The position numbers and the translations under genes were made by a program. Shown one piece after another: positions 52,713 through 61,878 of a stretch of DNA of 64,000 nt. Below the pieces are notes generated by a model. That model did not search any database. It was given only the letters and a program-made list of their open reading frames with translations, and was not told where the DNA came from. The stretch's first letter is position 1; each line of letters starts with the position of its first letter. The stretch comes from Treponema socranskii subsp. socranskii VPI DR56BR1116 = ATCC 35536 (lineage in GTDB: Bacteria > Spirochaetota > Spirochaetia > Treponematales > Treponemataceae): the NCBI RefSeq assembly GCF_000468115.1, contig NZ_AVQI01000030.1:1-64000 (forward strand), read 5' to 3'.

Positions 52713-53786
52713 ATGGCTGAAATATTAACGATTAATAATTTACCGACGCTCACGTGGAATTGGCTAAAAATAAATTCGACGCCGTTTTCAACCGATGCGC
52801 GCCTTTCGGGCGACGGGGAGCCTCGCATGAGCGCCCTGCCCCACGGCGTCGAATATGAGCGGTACGCAAACGCGGATGCCTATCGCAATCTTGAAACGGG
52901 CTGCGGCAAAGAGCTCGGCGCTTATTTTTTCAAAGATGCGAAAGCTTCGCGTATCACCGTAAAAAAAGGTCGGCGCGTCGAAACGCCCGTCTTTATCGAT
53001 TTCGATTTAATCGATAAAAGCGCTACTTCCGCTTTTCACATCATCAAGGCGGAAGAAGGCGCGTCGATTACGGTTATCATGCGCTATGAATCCGAGCGCG
53101 CTTCATCGGGCACTCAGATTGTCCGCACGATTTGCGACGCGGGAAAGGATGCGTTCATTCACTTGGTAAAAGTGCAGCTTTTAGGCGACGGTTTTGTGCA
53201 GACCGACGATATCGGAACCGTCTGCGCCGAAGGCGGCCGCGTCGAAGTGACGCACGTGATTCTCGGCGGGGAAAAAACATATACGGGAGCCGCGGGCAAG
53301 CTACCCTCGTTCGGCGGCTCTTTTAAGGCGGACACGGCCTACCTTTGCCGCGGAGAGCAAAAGCTCGATATGAATTACATTGTGCGTCAGATCGGTAAAA
53401 AAACGGACTGTCAAATGAGCGCTCAAGGTACGCTGTGTGACCGCGCGGCAAAAACCTACCGCGGTTCGATCGATTTTATAAACGGCTGTGCGGGCTCGAC
53501 GGGCAACGAATATGAAGAAGTGCTCTTGCTTTCGCCCGATGTCGTCAACAAATCGATTCCGCTCATTCTGTGCGGTGAAGAAAACATAGCCGGCGAACAC
53601 GGATCGACGATCGGAAAACTCGGAGACGACACGCTTTTTTATATGCAGTCGCGCGGTATCGCTAAATCGGAAACCGAAAAGCTGATGGCACGCGCAAAAG
53701 TCGTACGCATCGCCTCCCTTATTCCCGACGAAACGACCGTCGCAAAAATCAACGCGTACTTGGATGAGGTATTTTCACATGAATGA
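52713..53786 (+). CDS. sufD: Fe-S assembly protein SufD
   Basis: The 357 aa protein is the SufB-like partner. Its C-terminal half carries KTYRGSIDFINGCAGSTGNEYEEVLLLSPDVVNKSIPLILCGEENIAGEHGSTIGKLGDDTLFYMQSRGI, read here only in part as evidence: the GEHGSTIGKL and FYMQSRGI motifs are diagnostic. The N-terminal half is divergent, as is common. It overlaps the start of sufS. Confidence 0.93.
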   Translation: MAEILTINNLPTLTWNWLKINSTPFSTDARLSGDGEPRMSALPHGVEYERYANADAYRNLETGCGKELGAYFFKDAKASRITVKKGRRVETPVFIDFDLIDKSATSAFHIIKAEEGASITVIMRYESERASSGTQIVRTICDAGKDAFIHLVKVQLLGDGFVQTDDIGTVCAEGGRVEVTHVILGGEKTYTGAAGKLPSFGGSFKADTAYLCRGEQKLDMNYIVRQIGKKTDCQMSAQGTLCDRAAKTYRGSIDFINGCAGSTGNEYEEVLLLSPDVVNKSIPLILCGEENIAGEHGSTIGKLGDDTLFYMQSRGIAKSETEKLMARAKVVRIASLIPDETTVAKINAYLDEVFSHE

Positions 53787-55002
53787 TTTTCGAAACGATT
53801 TTCCGTTTTTCTCAAATGCGAAAAACAAGGGTTTAATCTATTTCGATAACGCTGCGACGACGCAGCGGCCGCGCCGGGTAATCGATGCGATAACGCATTT
53901 TTACGAAGAAAACAATGCGAATCCTTTGCGCGGCCTCTACGATTTGAGCGTACGGGCAACCGAAGCTTACGAAGGCGCGCGGCACAGTGTCGCCCGCTTT
54001 ATAAACGCGGCAGAAGATTGTGAAGTGATTTTTACGCGGAACGCAAGCGAATCGTTGAACCTCATCGCTTATACCTACGGCATGGCAAACATACGCGAGG
54101 GCGACGAAATCGCCGTTTCGATTATGGAACACCATTCGAACATCCTTCCGTGGCAGATGGTTGCAAAAGCGAAGGGTGCAAAGCTCGTGTATTTGGAGTG
54201 CGACAGAGAAAGCGGCATCATCTCCGACGAAGAAATCGCAGGAAAGATAGGAAGTCGCACAAAGCTTGTCGCCGTCGCTCACGTCAGCAACGTACTCGGC
54301 ATTACAAACGATATCGCAAAAATCGCAAAGGCCGCTCATAAAGCGGGAGCCGTTATCGTCGTTGACGGCGCGCAAGCCGTGCCGCACATCAAAACCGACG
54401 TGCGATCCCTTGATGCCGACTTTTACGCGTTCAGCGCTCATAAACTCACAGGCCCCACAGGATGCGGCGTTTTGTACGGCAAAAAATCGCTCCTTGAAGC
54501 GATGCCGCCTTTTTTGCGCGGCGGCGAGATGATCGAATACGTTACGAGAGAAGATGCGACATGGGCGCCGCTTCCGGCAAAATTCGAAGCGGGCACGGTA
54601 AACGCGAGCGGAGCCGTCGGACTTGAAGCTGCCGTCAAATACATCGAATCGATCGGCTACGATTATATAACAAATCACGACAACGCGCTCGCCTCTCGCC
54701 TTATCGAGGGCATGAAAACAATTCCACACGTGCGCGTCATAGGTAACAGCGACGGGATGCGACACTGCGGTATCGTCACCTTTACGATAGACGGAGTGCA
54801 CCCGCACGATATCGCGACCGTGCTCGACACCGAGCGTATCGCGATCAGGGCGGGACACCACTGCGCGCAGCCGCTCGGAAGCTACCTCGGCGTTCCCGCA
54901 ACGGCGCGGGCAAGCGTCTATTTTTACAACACCGAAGAAGAAGCCGACGTTTTTTTGAGTAAAGTAAAAAACATCCGCTCATGGATGGGCTTTAAAGATT
55001 AG
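53779..55002 (+). CDS. sufS: Cysteine desulfurase SufS
   Basis: This PLP enzyme takes sulfur from cysteine for cluster assembly. The 407 aa chain has NAATTQRPRRVIDAI near the start, MEHHSNILPWQ, DGAQAVPHIKTDV, SAHKLTGPTGCGVLYGK with the PLP Lys, and RAGHHCAQPLG with the active-site Cys. I chose the ATG at 53779, inside the end of sufD and preceded by GAGG, over the ATG at 53764. Confidence 0.96.
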   Translation: MNDFRNDFPFFSNAKNKGLIYFDNAATTQRPRRVIDAITHFYEENNANPLRGLYDLSVRATEAYEGARHSVARFINAAEDCEVIFTRNASESLNLIAYTYGMANIREGDEIAVSIMEHHSNILPWQMVAKAKGAKLVYLECDRESGIISDEEIAGKIGSRTKLVAVAHVSNVLGITNDIAKIAKAAHKAGAVIVVDGAQAVPHIKTDVRSLDADFYAFSAHKLTGPTGCGVLYGKKSLLEAMPPFLRGGEMIEYVTREDATWAPLPAKFEAGTVNASGAVGLEAAVKYIESIGYDYITNHDNALASRLIEGMKTIPHVRVIGNSDGMRHCGIVTFTIDGVHPHDIATVLDTERIAIRAGHHCAQPLGSYLGVPATARASVYFYNTEEEADVFLSKVKNIRSWMGFKD

Positions 55003-55069
55003 GAAAACGCTTTCGGCTGCGGAACAAAGAGACGGCACATAAACGCGAATACACAAGGACGGCATTGGT

Positions 55070-55567
55070 ATGGAAACGAAAGAACTGTATCGGGAAATTC
55101 TCAACGAGCACAATTTAAATCCCGCTCACAAAAAGCCGATGGCTCATCCGACCCTCATTTTAAACGGTGTCAATCCGAGCTGCGGGGACAATATCACGCT
55201 CAGTTTGCAGATCGATGATGACGGAACGATTACCGACGGCTCTTTTACGGGAAGCGGCTGCGCCATCTCCCAAGCGTCGGTCGATATGATGCTCGATCTC
55301 GTCGTCGGAAAAAATAAAACCGAAGCGCTCCGCCTCGCAAATATCTTTATGAGCATGATAAAGGGCGATGCGGCCGCATCCGAAATAGAACAACTCGACG
55401 AAGCGGCCGCCCTCGAAGACGTTTCGAAAATGCCCGCGCGCGTCAAATGCGCCGTGCTCGGCTGGCGGACGATGATGGAAATGTTCGACAAAAATAAATC
55501 AGTCGGAAGCGGCAGTGCGACGCACTGCGACAACTGTACGCAAAAAGACGTGTGTACGAAAGCTTAA
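55070..55567 (+). CDS. sufU: SUF sulfur-transfer protein SufU with Cys-rich tail
   Basis: The 165 aa protein accepts sulfur from SufS. The three zinc cysteines are in NPSCGDN, GSGCAISQ and VKCAVLGW. After residue 145 it has an additional tail, HCDNCTQKDVCTKA, with a CxxC...C pattern not typical of SufU. It is the last gene of the operon. Nothing clear is seen in the 145 bases between it and fhs. Confidence 0.93.
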   Translation: METKELYREILNEHNLNPAHKKPMAHPTLILNGVNPSCGDNITLSLQIDDDGTITDGSFTGSGCAISQASVDMMLDLVVGKNKTEALRLANIFMSMIKGDAAASEIEQLDEAAALEDVSKMPARVKCAVLGWRTMMEMFDKNKSVGSGSATHCDNCTQKDVCTKA

Positions 55568-55712
55568 AGCCCGCCTCAAAAATACGCTTCGTAAAAATCG
55601 AGGGCAAGCGAAATATAACGCACGCGAAGCGGAAGCCAAACACACTTCGGCAGGCAGTTACACAGCCACCAAAACAAGAAAAGTCTTAACCGTGGATTTT
55701 TTATATTTTCGT

Positions 55713-57398
55713 TTAAAACAATCCCGAAATGACTCCGTCGTCGTTCACGTCGATATTGAGCGCGGCGGGTTTTTTCGGCAGCCCCGGCATCACCGTGATG
55801 TCGCCCGAAAGCGCGACGATAAAGCCCGCACCCGCGTAAAGCTGCGCGTCGCGGATCGGAAAGGTATAGCCGCTCGGAGAAGCGAGCAGTTTCGGATCGT
55901 GGCTCAGCGAATTCTGCGTCTTTGCGATGCACACGGGAAGCGCTCCGTAACCCGCCTTTTCGAAAGCCGAAAGCTTTTTCAAAGCGGCGCTTTCAAACGA
56001 AACCGCACCTGCACGGTAGATTTCCCGTGCAATGCGTTCTATCTTTTTTGAAAGGGGCATATCGGAATCGTAGAGCGGACGGAAATCCGCTTTTCCCGCA
56101 TCGCAGAGCGCGCTCGTTTTTTCGGCAAGCGAAATCGCTCCCTCGCCTCCCTTTTCCCAGCTTTCGCAGACGGCGCTTTCCGTACCCGTTTCTGCAATGA
56201 GTTCAGCGAGGAGTTCGAGTTCTTCGCTCGTGTCCGATGCGAACTTGTTGATCGCGACGATCGCGCTTACGCCGAATTTGCGGATGTTTTCGATATGCGT
56301 TTTGAGATTTGAAAATCCCGCCGAAAGCGTTTTGAGGTCGGGACGGGCAAGATCCTGTTTTTCCGTACCTCCGTGCATTTTAAGAGCTCTCACCGTTGCA
56401 ACGATGACGGCACAGGACGGAGCGATGCCCGCCGCACGGCACTTGATATCCATAAATTTTTCCGCACCCAAATCGGCGGCAAATCCCGCTTCGGTTACGA
56501 CATAGTTTCCCGAAGCGAGAGCGGCGAGCGTCGCGTTGATGCTGTTACAGCCGTGCGCGATGTTCGCAAAGGGGCCGCCGTGCACAAACGCGGGAGTTTT
56601 TTCGAGGGTTTGCACGAGGTTCGGCTTCAGAGCATCTTTGAGCAATGCGGCGATCGCGCCGGTACATCCGAGTTCTCCGAATTTAACGATTTCTCTGTCG
56701 TAATTTTCCCCGATGACGATATTCGAAATGCGCTCTTTCAATTCCGAAATCGTGCGGGAGAGACAGACGATCGCCATGATTTCGCTCGCGACGGAAATGC
56801 AAAAGCGGTCTTCGCGCGGTACTCCGTTCACTCTGCCGCCGAGTCCGACGACGATGTTGCGCAGTTCGCGGTCATTGAGATCGACGCACCGCTTCCACGA
56901 AATCGTGCGGGGATCTATCCCCAGTTCATTGCCGTGGTGAATGTGATTGTCTATGAGTGCCGCAATCAAATTATTTGCTGAAGAAATCGCGTGGATGTCG
57001 CCCGTAAAGTGCAAATTGATTTCTTCCATCGGAACGATCTGTGCGTATCCGCCTCCGCAGGCTCCGCCTTTTATGCCGAAACAGGGACCCAAAGACGGTT
57101 CGCGGAGCGCGAGCACCGTTTTTTTGCCGATACGGTTGAGCGCATCGGCAAGCCCTATCGAAACGGTCGACTTGCCCTCCCCCGCGCTCGTCGGCGTTAC
57201 GGCAGTGACGAGGATGAGACGAGCGCGCGAAGTTTCGTCCAGAGCGCGTTTTTGCAGAGTGCGAAGCGTTTTTGCACTGAGCTTTGCTTTGTAAGCTCCG
57301 AACAGTTCGATCCCGTCCGCATCAATCCCGATCCGCTGAGCGATGTCCGCGATCGGAAGCATTCGATTTTTTTGTGCTATTTCGATATCCGACAACAT
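55713..57398 (-). CDS. fhs: Formate-tetrahydrofolate ligase
   Basis: The enzyme makes 10-formyl-THF from formate, THF and ATP, feeding purine and formyl-Met-tRNA synthesis. The 561 aa sequence contains TPTSAGEGKSTVSIGLADAL (ATP loop), REPSLGPCFGIKGGACGGGYAQ, FTGDIHAISSANNLIAALIDNH and VTEAGFAADLGAEKFMDIKC. It stands alone, divergent from the tetR gene. Confidence 0.97.
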   Translation of the reverse strand: MLSDIEIAQKNRMLPIADIAQRIGIDADGIELFGAYKAKLSAKTLRTLQKRALDETSRARLILVTAVTPTSAGEGKSTVSIGLADALNRIGKKTVLALREPSLGPCFGIKGGACGGGYAQIVPMEEINLHFTGDIHAISSANNLIAALIDNHIHHGNELGIDPRTISWKRCVDLNDRELRNIVVGLGGRVNGVPREDRFCISVASEIMAIVCLSRTISELKERISNIVIGENYDREIVKFGELGCTGAIAALLKDALKPNLVQTLEKTPAFVHGGPFANIAHGCNSINATLAALASGNYVVTEAGFAADLGAEKFMDIKCRAAGIAPSCAVIVATVRALKMHGGTEKQDLARPDLKTLSAGFSNLKTHIENIRKFGVSAIVAINKFASDTSEELELLAELIAETGTESAVCESWEKGGEGAISLAEKTSALCDAGKADFRPLYDSDMPLSKKIERIAREIYRAGAVSFESAALKKLSAFEKAGYGALPVCIAKTQNSLSHDPKLLASPSGYTFPIRDAQLYAGAGFIVALSGDITVMPGLPKKPAALNIDVNDDGVISGLF

Positions 57399-57404
57399 AG
57401 CGTA

Positions 57405-57434
57405 ATTATACGCGCGAATGCCGGCCTTTGTAAA
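57405..57434 (-). promoter_or_regulatory. fhs promoter, leaderless geometry
   Basis: On the minus strand: TTTACA (57434-57429), 18 bases, TATAAT (57410-57405), 6 bases, ATG at 57398. Confidence 0.65.
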
Positions 57435-57548
57435 TCGTTCGGAACGCTTTAATCAAGGCAATCGATCCGATTCGCGCATAAGTTTTTCCTACAGATGATT
57501 TTAAGCCGCGCATCTTTAATCTGCAGCTTTTAAAATCGCCGTTTTAAA

Positions 57549-57599
57549 CTTGACAACGTAAAGATTTTACGCTATTATCTTGACACTGTAAAGATTACA
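57549..57599 (+). promoter_or_regulatory. tetR promoter with two embedded operators
   Basis: TTGACA (57550-57555), 17 bases, TATTAT (57573-57578). Operator 1 CGTAAA-GAT-TTTACG (57557-57571) fills the spacer. Operator 2 TGTAA-AGA-TTACA (57587-57599) follows the -10. The two lie in a 30-base direct repeat of cttgacaN3taaagatt. Binding here would block transcription, so autorepression by the TetR protein is likely. Confidence 0.7.
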
Positions 57600-57617
57600 A
57601 GAAAAAAGGAGCCGCTT

Positions 57618-58220
57618 ATGCGAAAATCGAAGTTGCCGTATCACCGCGAAGGATTGAAAAATCTCCTAATCGAAAAAGGCATCGAAATCGTCAATGCCGA
57701 CGGTGTGCAGTCTTTTTCGCTGAGAAAAGCGGCGGCGGCCTGCAAAGTCAGCCATGCGGCTCCGTACAGTCATTTTCACAACAAAGAGGAATTACTGAAC
57801 GCGATGCAGCTGCATATCACCGAACGTTTTTCGAAAACGCTCGAAACGGCTGTCGCCGAAAATAAAAAGCCCGCCGCATTGTTAAAAAAATTGGGTATAG
57901 CCTATGTTTCTTTTTTTATTGACAATCCCGCCTATTTTCAATTTTTGTATTCCTCATCCGATATAAAGGTCGATTTAACTTTATCTATACCGGATGAGAA
58001 AAACTATAAACCCTTTATTTTGTATAAAAACAGCATCGTGTCACTGCTTAAGCAAACCAAGGTTCCGAAAAAAAAGCAAAACGATATTTTAATAACGATA
58101 TGGGCTTTTATTCACGGACTTACGGCGTTGGCCGCAATGAAAAATGTTCACTACGACAAAAATTGGAAAGAAAAAATCACCGATTTTATGGACTTGCTCG
58201 AGCCGTCATTTTTAAAGTAA
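57618..58220 (+). CDS. TetR-family repressor
   Basis: The 200 aa protein has an N-terminal TetR helix-turn-helix (SLRKAAAACKVSHAAPYSHFHNKEELLNAM, about residues 35-64) and a C-terminal ligand domain of the WHG type (IWAFIHGLTALAAMKNV). AAAGGAG precedes the ATG. It heads a likely operon with the EFR1-type and DUF2141 genes. The inducer is unknown. Confidence 0.92.
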   Translation: MRKSKLPYHREGLKNLLIEKGIEIVNADGVQSFSLRKAAAACKVSHAAPYSHFHNKEELLNAMQLHITERFSKTLETAVAENKKPAALLKKLGIAYVSFFIDNPAYFQFLYSSSDIKVDLTLSIPDEKNYKPFILYKNSIVSLLKQTKVPKKKQNDILITIWAFIHGLTALAAMKNVHYDKNWKEKITDFMDLLEPSFLK

Positions 58221-58248
58221 GGGTACATGGATTATTGCAGGAGACGAT

Positions 58249-59013
58249 ATGAACGGAATTTATTTCAGCGGAACGGGAAACACAAAATACTGTACGGAAG
58301 CGTTGGCACAAGCGACCGGCGGCAGGGCTTACAGCATGGAATCACGCGAAGCGCTTGAAGTTTTACGTGCGTCGGATGAAATCGCGCTCGGCTACCCGAT
58401 TTATTTCAGCGACATTCCGCGTATCGTAAAAGCGTTCATTATAGAACACGCCGATATGTTTTGCGGAAAACGCGTTTTTATTATCGCGACGATGGGGCTT
58501 TTCAGCGGAGACGGCGCGGGACTTGCATCCCGGCTGCTTCGAAAATGCGGAGCCGCCGTTACCGGAGGCTTACACCTGCGTATGCCGGACTGTATCGCCG
58601 ATGTAAAGCTCTTGAAAAAAACGCCGGAAGAAAACGGGGCGCTCATAGCGGCGGTGCAAAAAAAGATCGCGCAGACGGCGGAAGACATAAAACGCGGAAT
58701 CTATCCGAAAGACGGCCTATCTTTTTTACATCGAATTGCGGGTTTGTTCGGGCAGCGCCTGTGGTTTAAAATGCATGCGAAAAAATTGAGAGAACGGCTT
58801 AAAATCAGAACGGAACGCTGCATCGGCTGCGGTCTATGCGCGGCAAACTGTCCTTCAAAATCATTGTATATCGAAAACAATAAAGCCGTGTTTTATCCCG
58901 GAAACTGCACGATATGCTACCGCTGCATAAACAATTGCCCCGCAAAGGCGATTACGCTTATCGGTACGGACGTATTCGAGCAGTGCCGCTTTGAAAATTA
59001 TGCAGCGCAATAA
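58249..59013 (+). CDS. EFR1-type flavodoxin/ferredoxin fusion
   Basis: The 254 aa protein joins an FMN-binding flavodoxin-like domain (YFSGTGNTKYC at residues 5-15; ATMGLFSGDGAG) to two C-terminal 4Fe-4S motifs (CIGCGLCAANCPSKSL and CTICYRCINNCPAKAI). It would move electrons between FMN and clusters in the cytoplasm. It lies 28 bases after tetR, which probably controls it. Confidence 0.92.
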   Translation: MNGIYFSGTGNTKYCTEALAQATGGRAYSMESREALEVLRASDEIALGYPIYFSDIPRIVKAFIIEHADMFCGKRVFIIATMGLFSGDGAGLASRLLRKCGAAVTGGLHLRMPDCIADVKLLKKTPEENGALIAAVQKKIAQTAEDIKRGIYPKDGLSFLHRIAGLFGQRLWFKMHAKKLRERLKIRTERCIGCGLCAANCPSKSLYIENNKAVFYPGNCTICYRCINNCPAKAITLIGTDVFEQCRFENYAAQ

Positions 59014-59025
59014 TTAGGAGGCAAT

Positions 59026-59472
59026 ATGAAAAAAACACTTACCTTATTTTTCTGTATGATGATTTTCGCTACGCTCTATTCCTTGTATCCTCAAGCGGCG
59101 GACGGTGAAACGCTCTGTGATACGGAAATCGTCGTTACCGGCATAAAAAAGAATTCGGGAACGATTGTTATAAGCATCCATGATTCCTCTGAAAGTTTTC
59201 GCAAACACATTCCGTATCGAAACGTCGAATTGGCGGCGGCGGGAGACAAAGCCGTATATCATATACGGCTCAAAGCCGGCGACTATGCTTTTTGCGTTTA
59301 CCACGACGTCAACGGCGACGGAAAATTAAACGCGAATGCGATCGGCATACCCAAAGAGCCGTTCGGCTTCAGCAACTACGACGGCAAGGGGCCGCCCGGT
59401 AATTTCAAAAAACACAAGGTTTTTATAGACGGCACAGCGACGGTAAATATCCCGCTGGTAAAAATGAATTAG
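59026..59472 (+). CDS. DUF2141 exported protein
   Basis: The 148 aa product has a signal peptide (MKKTLTLFFCMMIFATLYSLYPQAA) and the DUF2141 pattern GDYAFCVYHDVNGDGKLNANAIGIPKEPFGFSNY, with a calcium-like DVNGDGKL loop. The role of the family is not established. AGGAGG lies a few bases before the ATG. It is third in the tetR unit. Confidence 0.88.
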   Translation: MKKTLTLFFCMMIFATLYSLYPQAADGETLCDTEIVVTGIKKNSGTIVISIHDSSESFRKHIPYRNVELAAAGDKAVYHIRLKAGDYAFCVYHDVNGDGKLNANAIGIPKEPFGFSNYDGKGPPGNFKKHKVFIDGTATVNIPLVKMN

Positions 59473-59494
59473 TCTATTCCTCTCACACAAGTTT

Positions 59495-60250
59495 TCAGAT
59501 GCGGCTAAGCAGTTCGATTTCGTCTTCTGAAAGTTCGCGACAGCCGCCCCGCTCAAGGCTTTCGTCCATCCGAAGTGCGCCGATCGCGATGCGCTTCAAA
59601 TAGACGACTTCGTTTCCGAGCGCGGAAAAGATACGCTTTACTTCGTGAAACTTTCCTTCGTAGATCGTAAGCGTGCATTCGTCTTTTTCATCGCCGCTTC
59701 CGAGCCATACGAGTTCGGCGCTTTTGCAGTCGGCTTCTTTTTCTCTTCCTTCCGCCGCTATGTGCACGCCTTTCGCACATTCGGAAACGTAGGCCGATCC
59801 TTCCGCGCTTCGCACTTTTTTTGCCATGCGCACAAAATACGTTTTTCCGCATTCGCTTTTCGGAGAAGTGATGCGGTGCGTAAGCTCTCCGTCGGTTGTA
59901 AGGATAAGCAGGCCTTCGGTATCACAGTCAAGCCTTCCGATCGTGTGAAGATTGTCTTCGAAAAAAGGCGTACGGTACGCGTCGCCGAGCAAATCGAAAA
60001 CCGTTCGGTGAAGTCCGTCGCGCTTTGCGCACACATACCCCGAAGGCTTGTACATCATGAGATAGAGAGCTTTTCGGATTTCGATTTTTTTACCGTCCGC
60101 GGCGACGATATCTTTCTCTTCATCGACGCGCATCGATGAGTCAAATACGCTTTTGCCGTTTACCGTTACGGCGCCCGAACGGAGAATTTTTTTTACGGAA
60201 GAACGGGAGCCCAAGCCTCCGTGCGACAGCAATTTGTCGAGGCGGATCAT
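59495..60250 (-). CDS. rsuA: rRNA pseudouridine synthase, RsuA type
   Basis: The 251 aa enzyme has an N-terminal S4 domain (MIRLDKLLSHGGLGSRSSVKKIL) and the catalytic GRLDCDTEGLLILTTDGEL with the active Asp, then YEGKFHEVKRIFSALGNEV. RsuA modifies a uridine of 16S rRNA; the assignment over RluE-type enzymes is by resemblance. It starts six bases after the citrate synthase stop and is read with it. Confidence 0.9.
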   Translation of the reverse strand: MIRLDKLLSHGGLGSRSSVKKILRSGAVTVNGKSVFDSSMRVDEEKDIVAADGKKIEIRKALYLMMYKPSGYVCAKRDGLHRTVFDLLGDAYRTPFFEDNLHTIGRLDCDTEGLLILTTDGELTHRITSPKSECGKTYFVRMAKKVRSAEGSAYVSECAKGVHIAAEGREKEADCKSAELVWLGSGDEKDECTLTIYEGKFHEVKRIFSALGNEVVYLKRIAIGALRMDESLERGGCRELSEDEIELLSRI

Positions 60251-60256
60251 AAGCGC

Positions 60257-61621
60257 TTACTTTACGCGCTTTTCGATCGGAATGTAGTCCCGCACATCGC
60301 ACACGTTTTTATACGCCGGCCGATAAATCCTGCCGCCTGCGACGATCTCTTCGATACGGTGCGCACTCCAGCCGGCAATACGCGAAATCGCAAAGATGGG
60401 TGTGTAGAGTTCGCGCGGAATATTGAGCATGGAATACACAAATCCCGAATAAAAATCGACGTTCGGACAGATTCTTTTGTCGGCGCCGTGCACTTCGGCA
60501 AGAACGTCCGGTGAAACCTTGGCGATGAGATTGTAGAGGCGGAATTCCGCTTCGCATTTTTTTTCTTTTGCGAGTTTTGCCGCCCGCTCGCGAAGGAGCA
60601 CCGCTCTCGGATCGTCGATCGTGTACACCGCGTGCCCCATACCGTAAATCAAACCCGTACCGTCGAACGCTTCGCGTTTTGCGATTTTTATTAAATAATC
60701 GCGAATCTGCTTTTCGCTCGTCCAATCCTTTACGTGAGATTTGATGTCGTCCATCATCTCCATGACGCGGATATTCGCCCCTCCGTGCCGTCTTCCTTTG
60801 AGTGAACCTATAGCCGCGGCGATCGCCGAATACGTGTCGGTGTCCGCAGATGAAACGACGTGCACCGTCAAACTCGAATTGTTTCCGCCTCCGTGTTCGG
60901 CGTGCAAAATAAGGGCGAGGTCGAGGATTTCCGCTTCAAGGCGGGAATAGGTTTTATCAGGACGGATGAGACGCAAAAAATTTTCCGCAGTCGAAAGCTC
61001 GGGCAGCGGATTGTGAATATACATACTCTTGTCGTCGTAAAAACGCCGCTTCGCCTGATATGCGTAGGCGGCAAGCGTCGAAAATCGCGAAATAAGTTCG
61101 ATGCACTGCTTGAGCACATTCGCGATCTCCCGTCCTTCAGGATCGGGATCGTACGAATAACTTGCGAGTACACCGCGCGCCATCTTGTTCATGATATCGC
61201 TCGACGGCGCTTTCATAATCATATCTTCCGTAAAGTTCGGCGGAAGCGTACGGCGGAGTCCCAAAAATTGCGTAAATTCATCGAGCTGACGCTGCGTCGG
61301 AAGCTTGCCGAAAAGCAAAAGATAGACGCACTGCTCATAGCCGAACTGCTTCGTGCGCTCGGCATCTTTGACAAGCTCGGCAACATCGTAGCCGCGGTAA
61401 AAAAGCTTTCCGGGAATCGGCACCTTTTCGCCGTTTACCATATCGTAGCCGACGACATCGCCGATGCGCGTGAGCCCGACGAGCACGCCCGTCCCGTTTG
61501 CATAACGCAGCCCGCGCTTAACATCGTACTTCACATATAAAGCAGGAGGAATCGGGTCGTTGCGTTGGGCAAGCACCGAAAGTTTTTTTAAAAATGCGTT
61601 TTGGATTAATTCTTCCGACAT
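60257..61621 (-). CDS. gltA: Citrate synthase
   Basis: The 454 aa enzyme condenses acetyl-CoA with oxaloacetate. The three catalytic residues can be placed: His in LHAEHGGGNNSS, His in GMGHAVYTIDDPR, Asp in CPNVDFYSGFVYS. KGRRHGGAN and FAISRIAGWSAHRIEE are also typical. A 2-methylcitrate synthase cannot be excluded. A TATAAT box near 61668 leaves a leader with GGGA before the ATG. No aconitase or isocitrate dehydrogenase is in the window. The rest of 61622-61878 shows nothing else. Confidence 0.92.
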   Translation of the reverse strand: MSEELIQNAFLKKLSVLAQRNDPIPPALYVKYDVKRGLRYANGTGVLVGLTRIGDVVGYDMVNGEKVPIPGKLFYRGYDVAELVKDAERTKQFGYEQCVYLLLFGKLPTQRQLDEFTQFLGLRRTLPPNFTEDMIMKAPSSDIMNKMARGVLASYSYDPDPEGREIANVLKQCIELISRFSTLAAYAYQAKRRFYDDKSMYIHNPLPELSTAENFLRLIRPDKTYSRLEAEILDLALILHAEHGGGNNSSLTVHVVSSADTDTYSAIAAAIGSLKGRRHGGANIRVMEMMDDIKSHVKDWTSEKQIRDYLIKIAKREAFDGTGLIYGMGHAVYTIDDPRAVLLRERAAKLAKEKKCEAEFRLYNLIAKVSPDVLAEVHGADKRICPNVDFYSGFVYSMLNIPRELYTPIFAISRIAGWSAHRIEEIVAGGRIYRPAYKNVCDVRDYIPIEKRVK

Positions 61622-61878
61622 GGCAATCCCGTTATTAAAAAAAATACGTGCACGTTTATCGATTATTATATAGATTTTTTACCGCTGCGGCAACAGTGCA
61701 TATTGCGTTGCGTAAAATCTTGTCGAGCGGGAAGCGGGATGTATGTATGCGAAACATATTTTCGCAGAATCGCCTGTCGAAACGCACAGTACAAAGCGTA
61801 CGCCTATCACGACCGCTCCCTCCCCGCACTCACAAGCTGCAACACAGCCGGCGTGAAGCGGAGAGAAAGAGCGCACCG

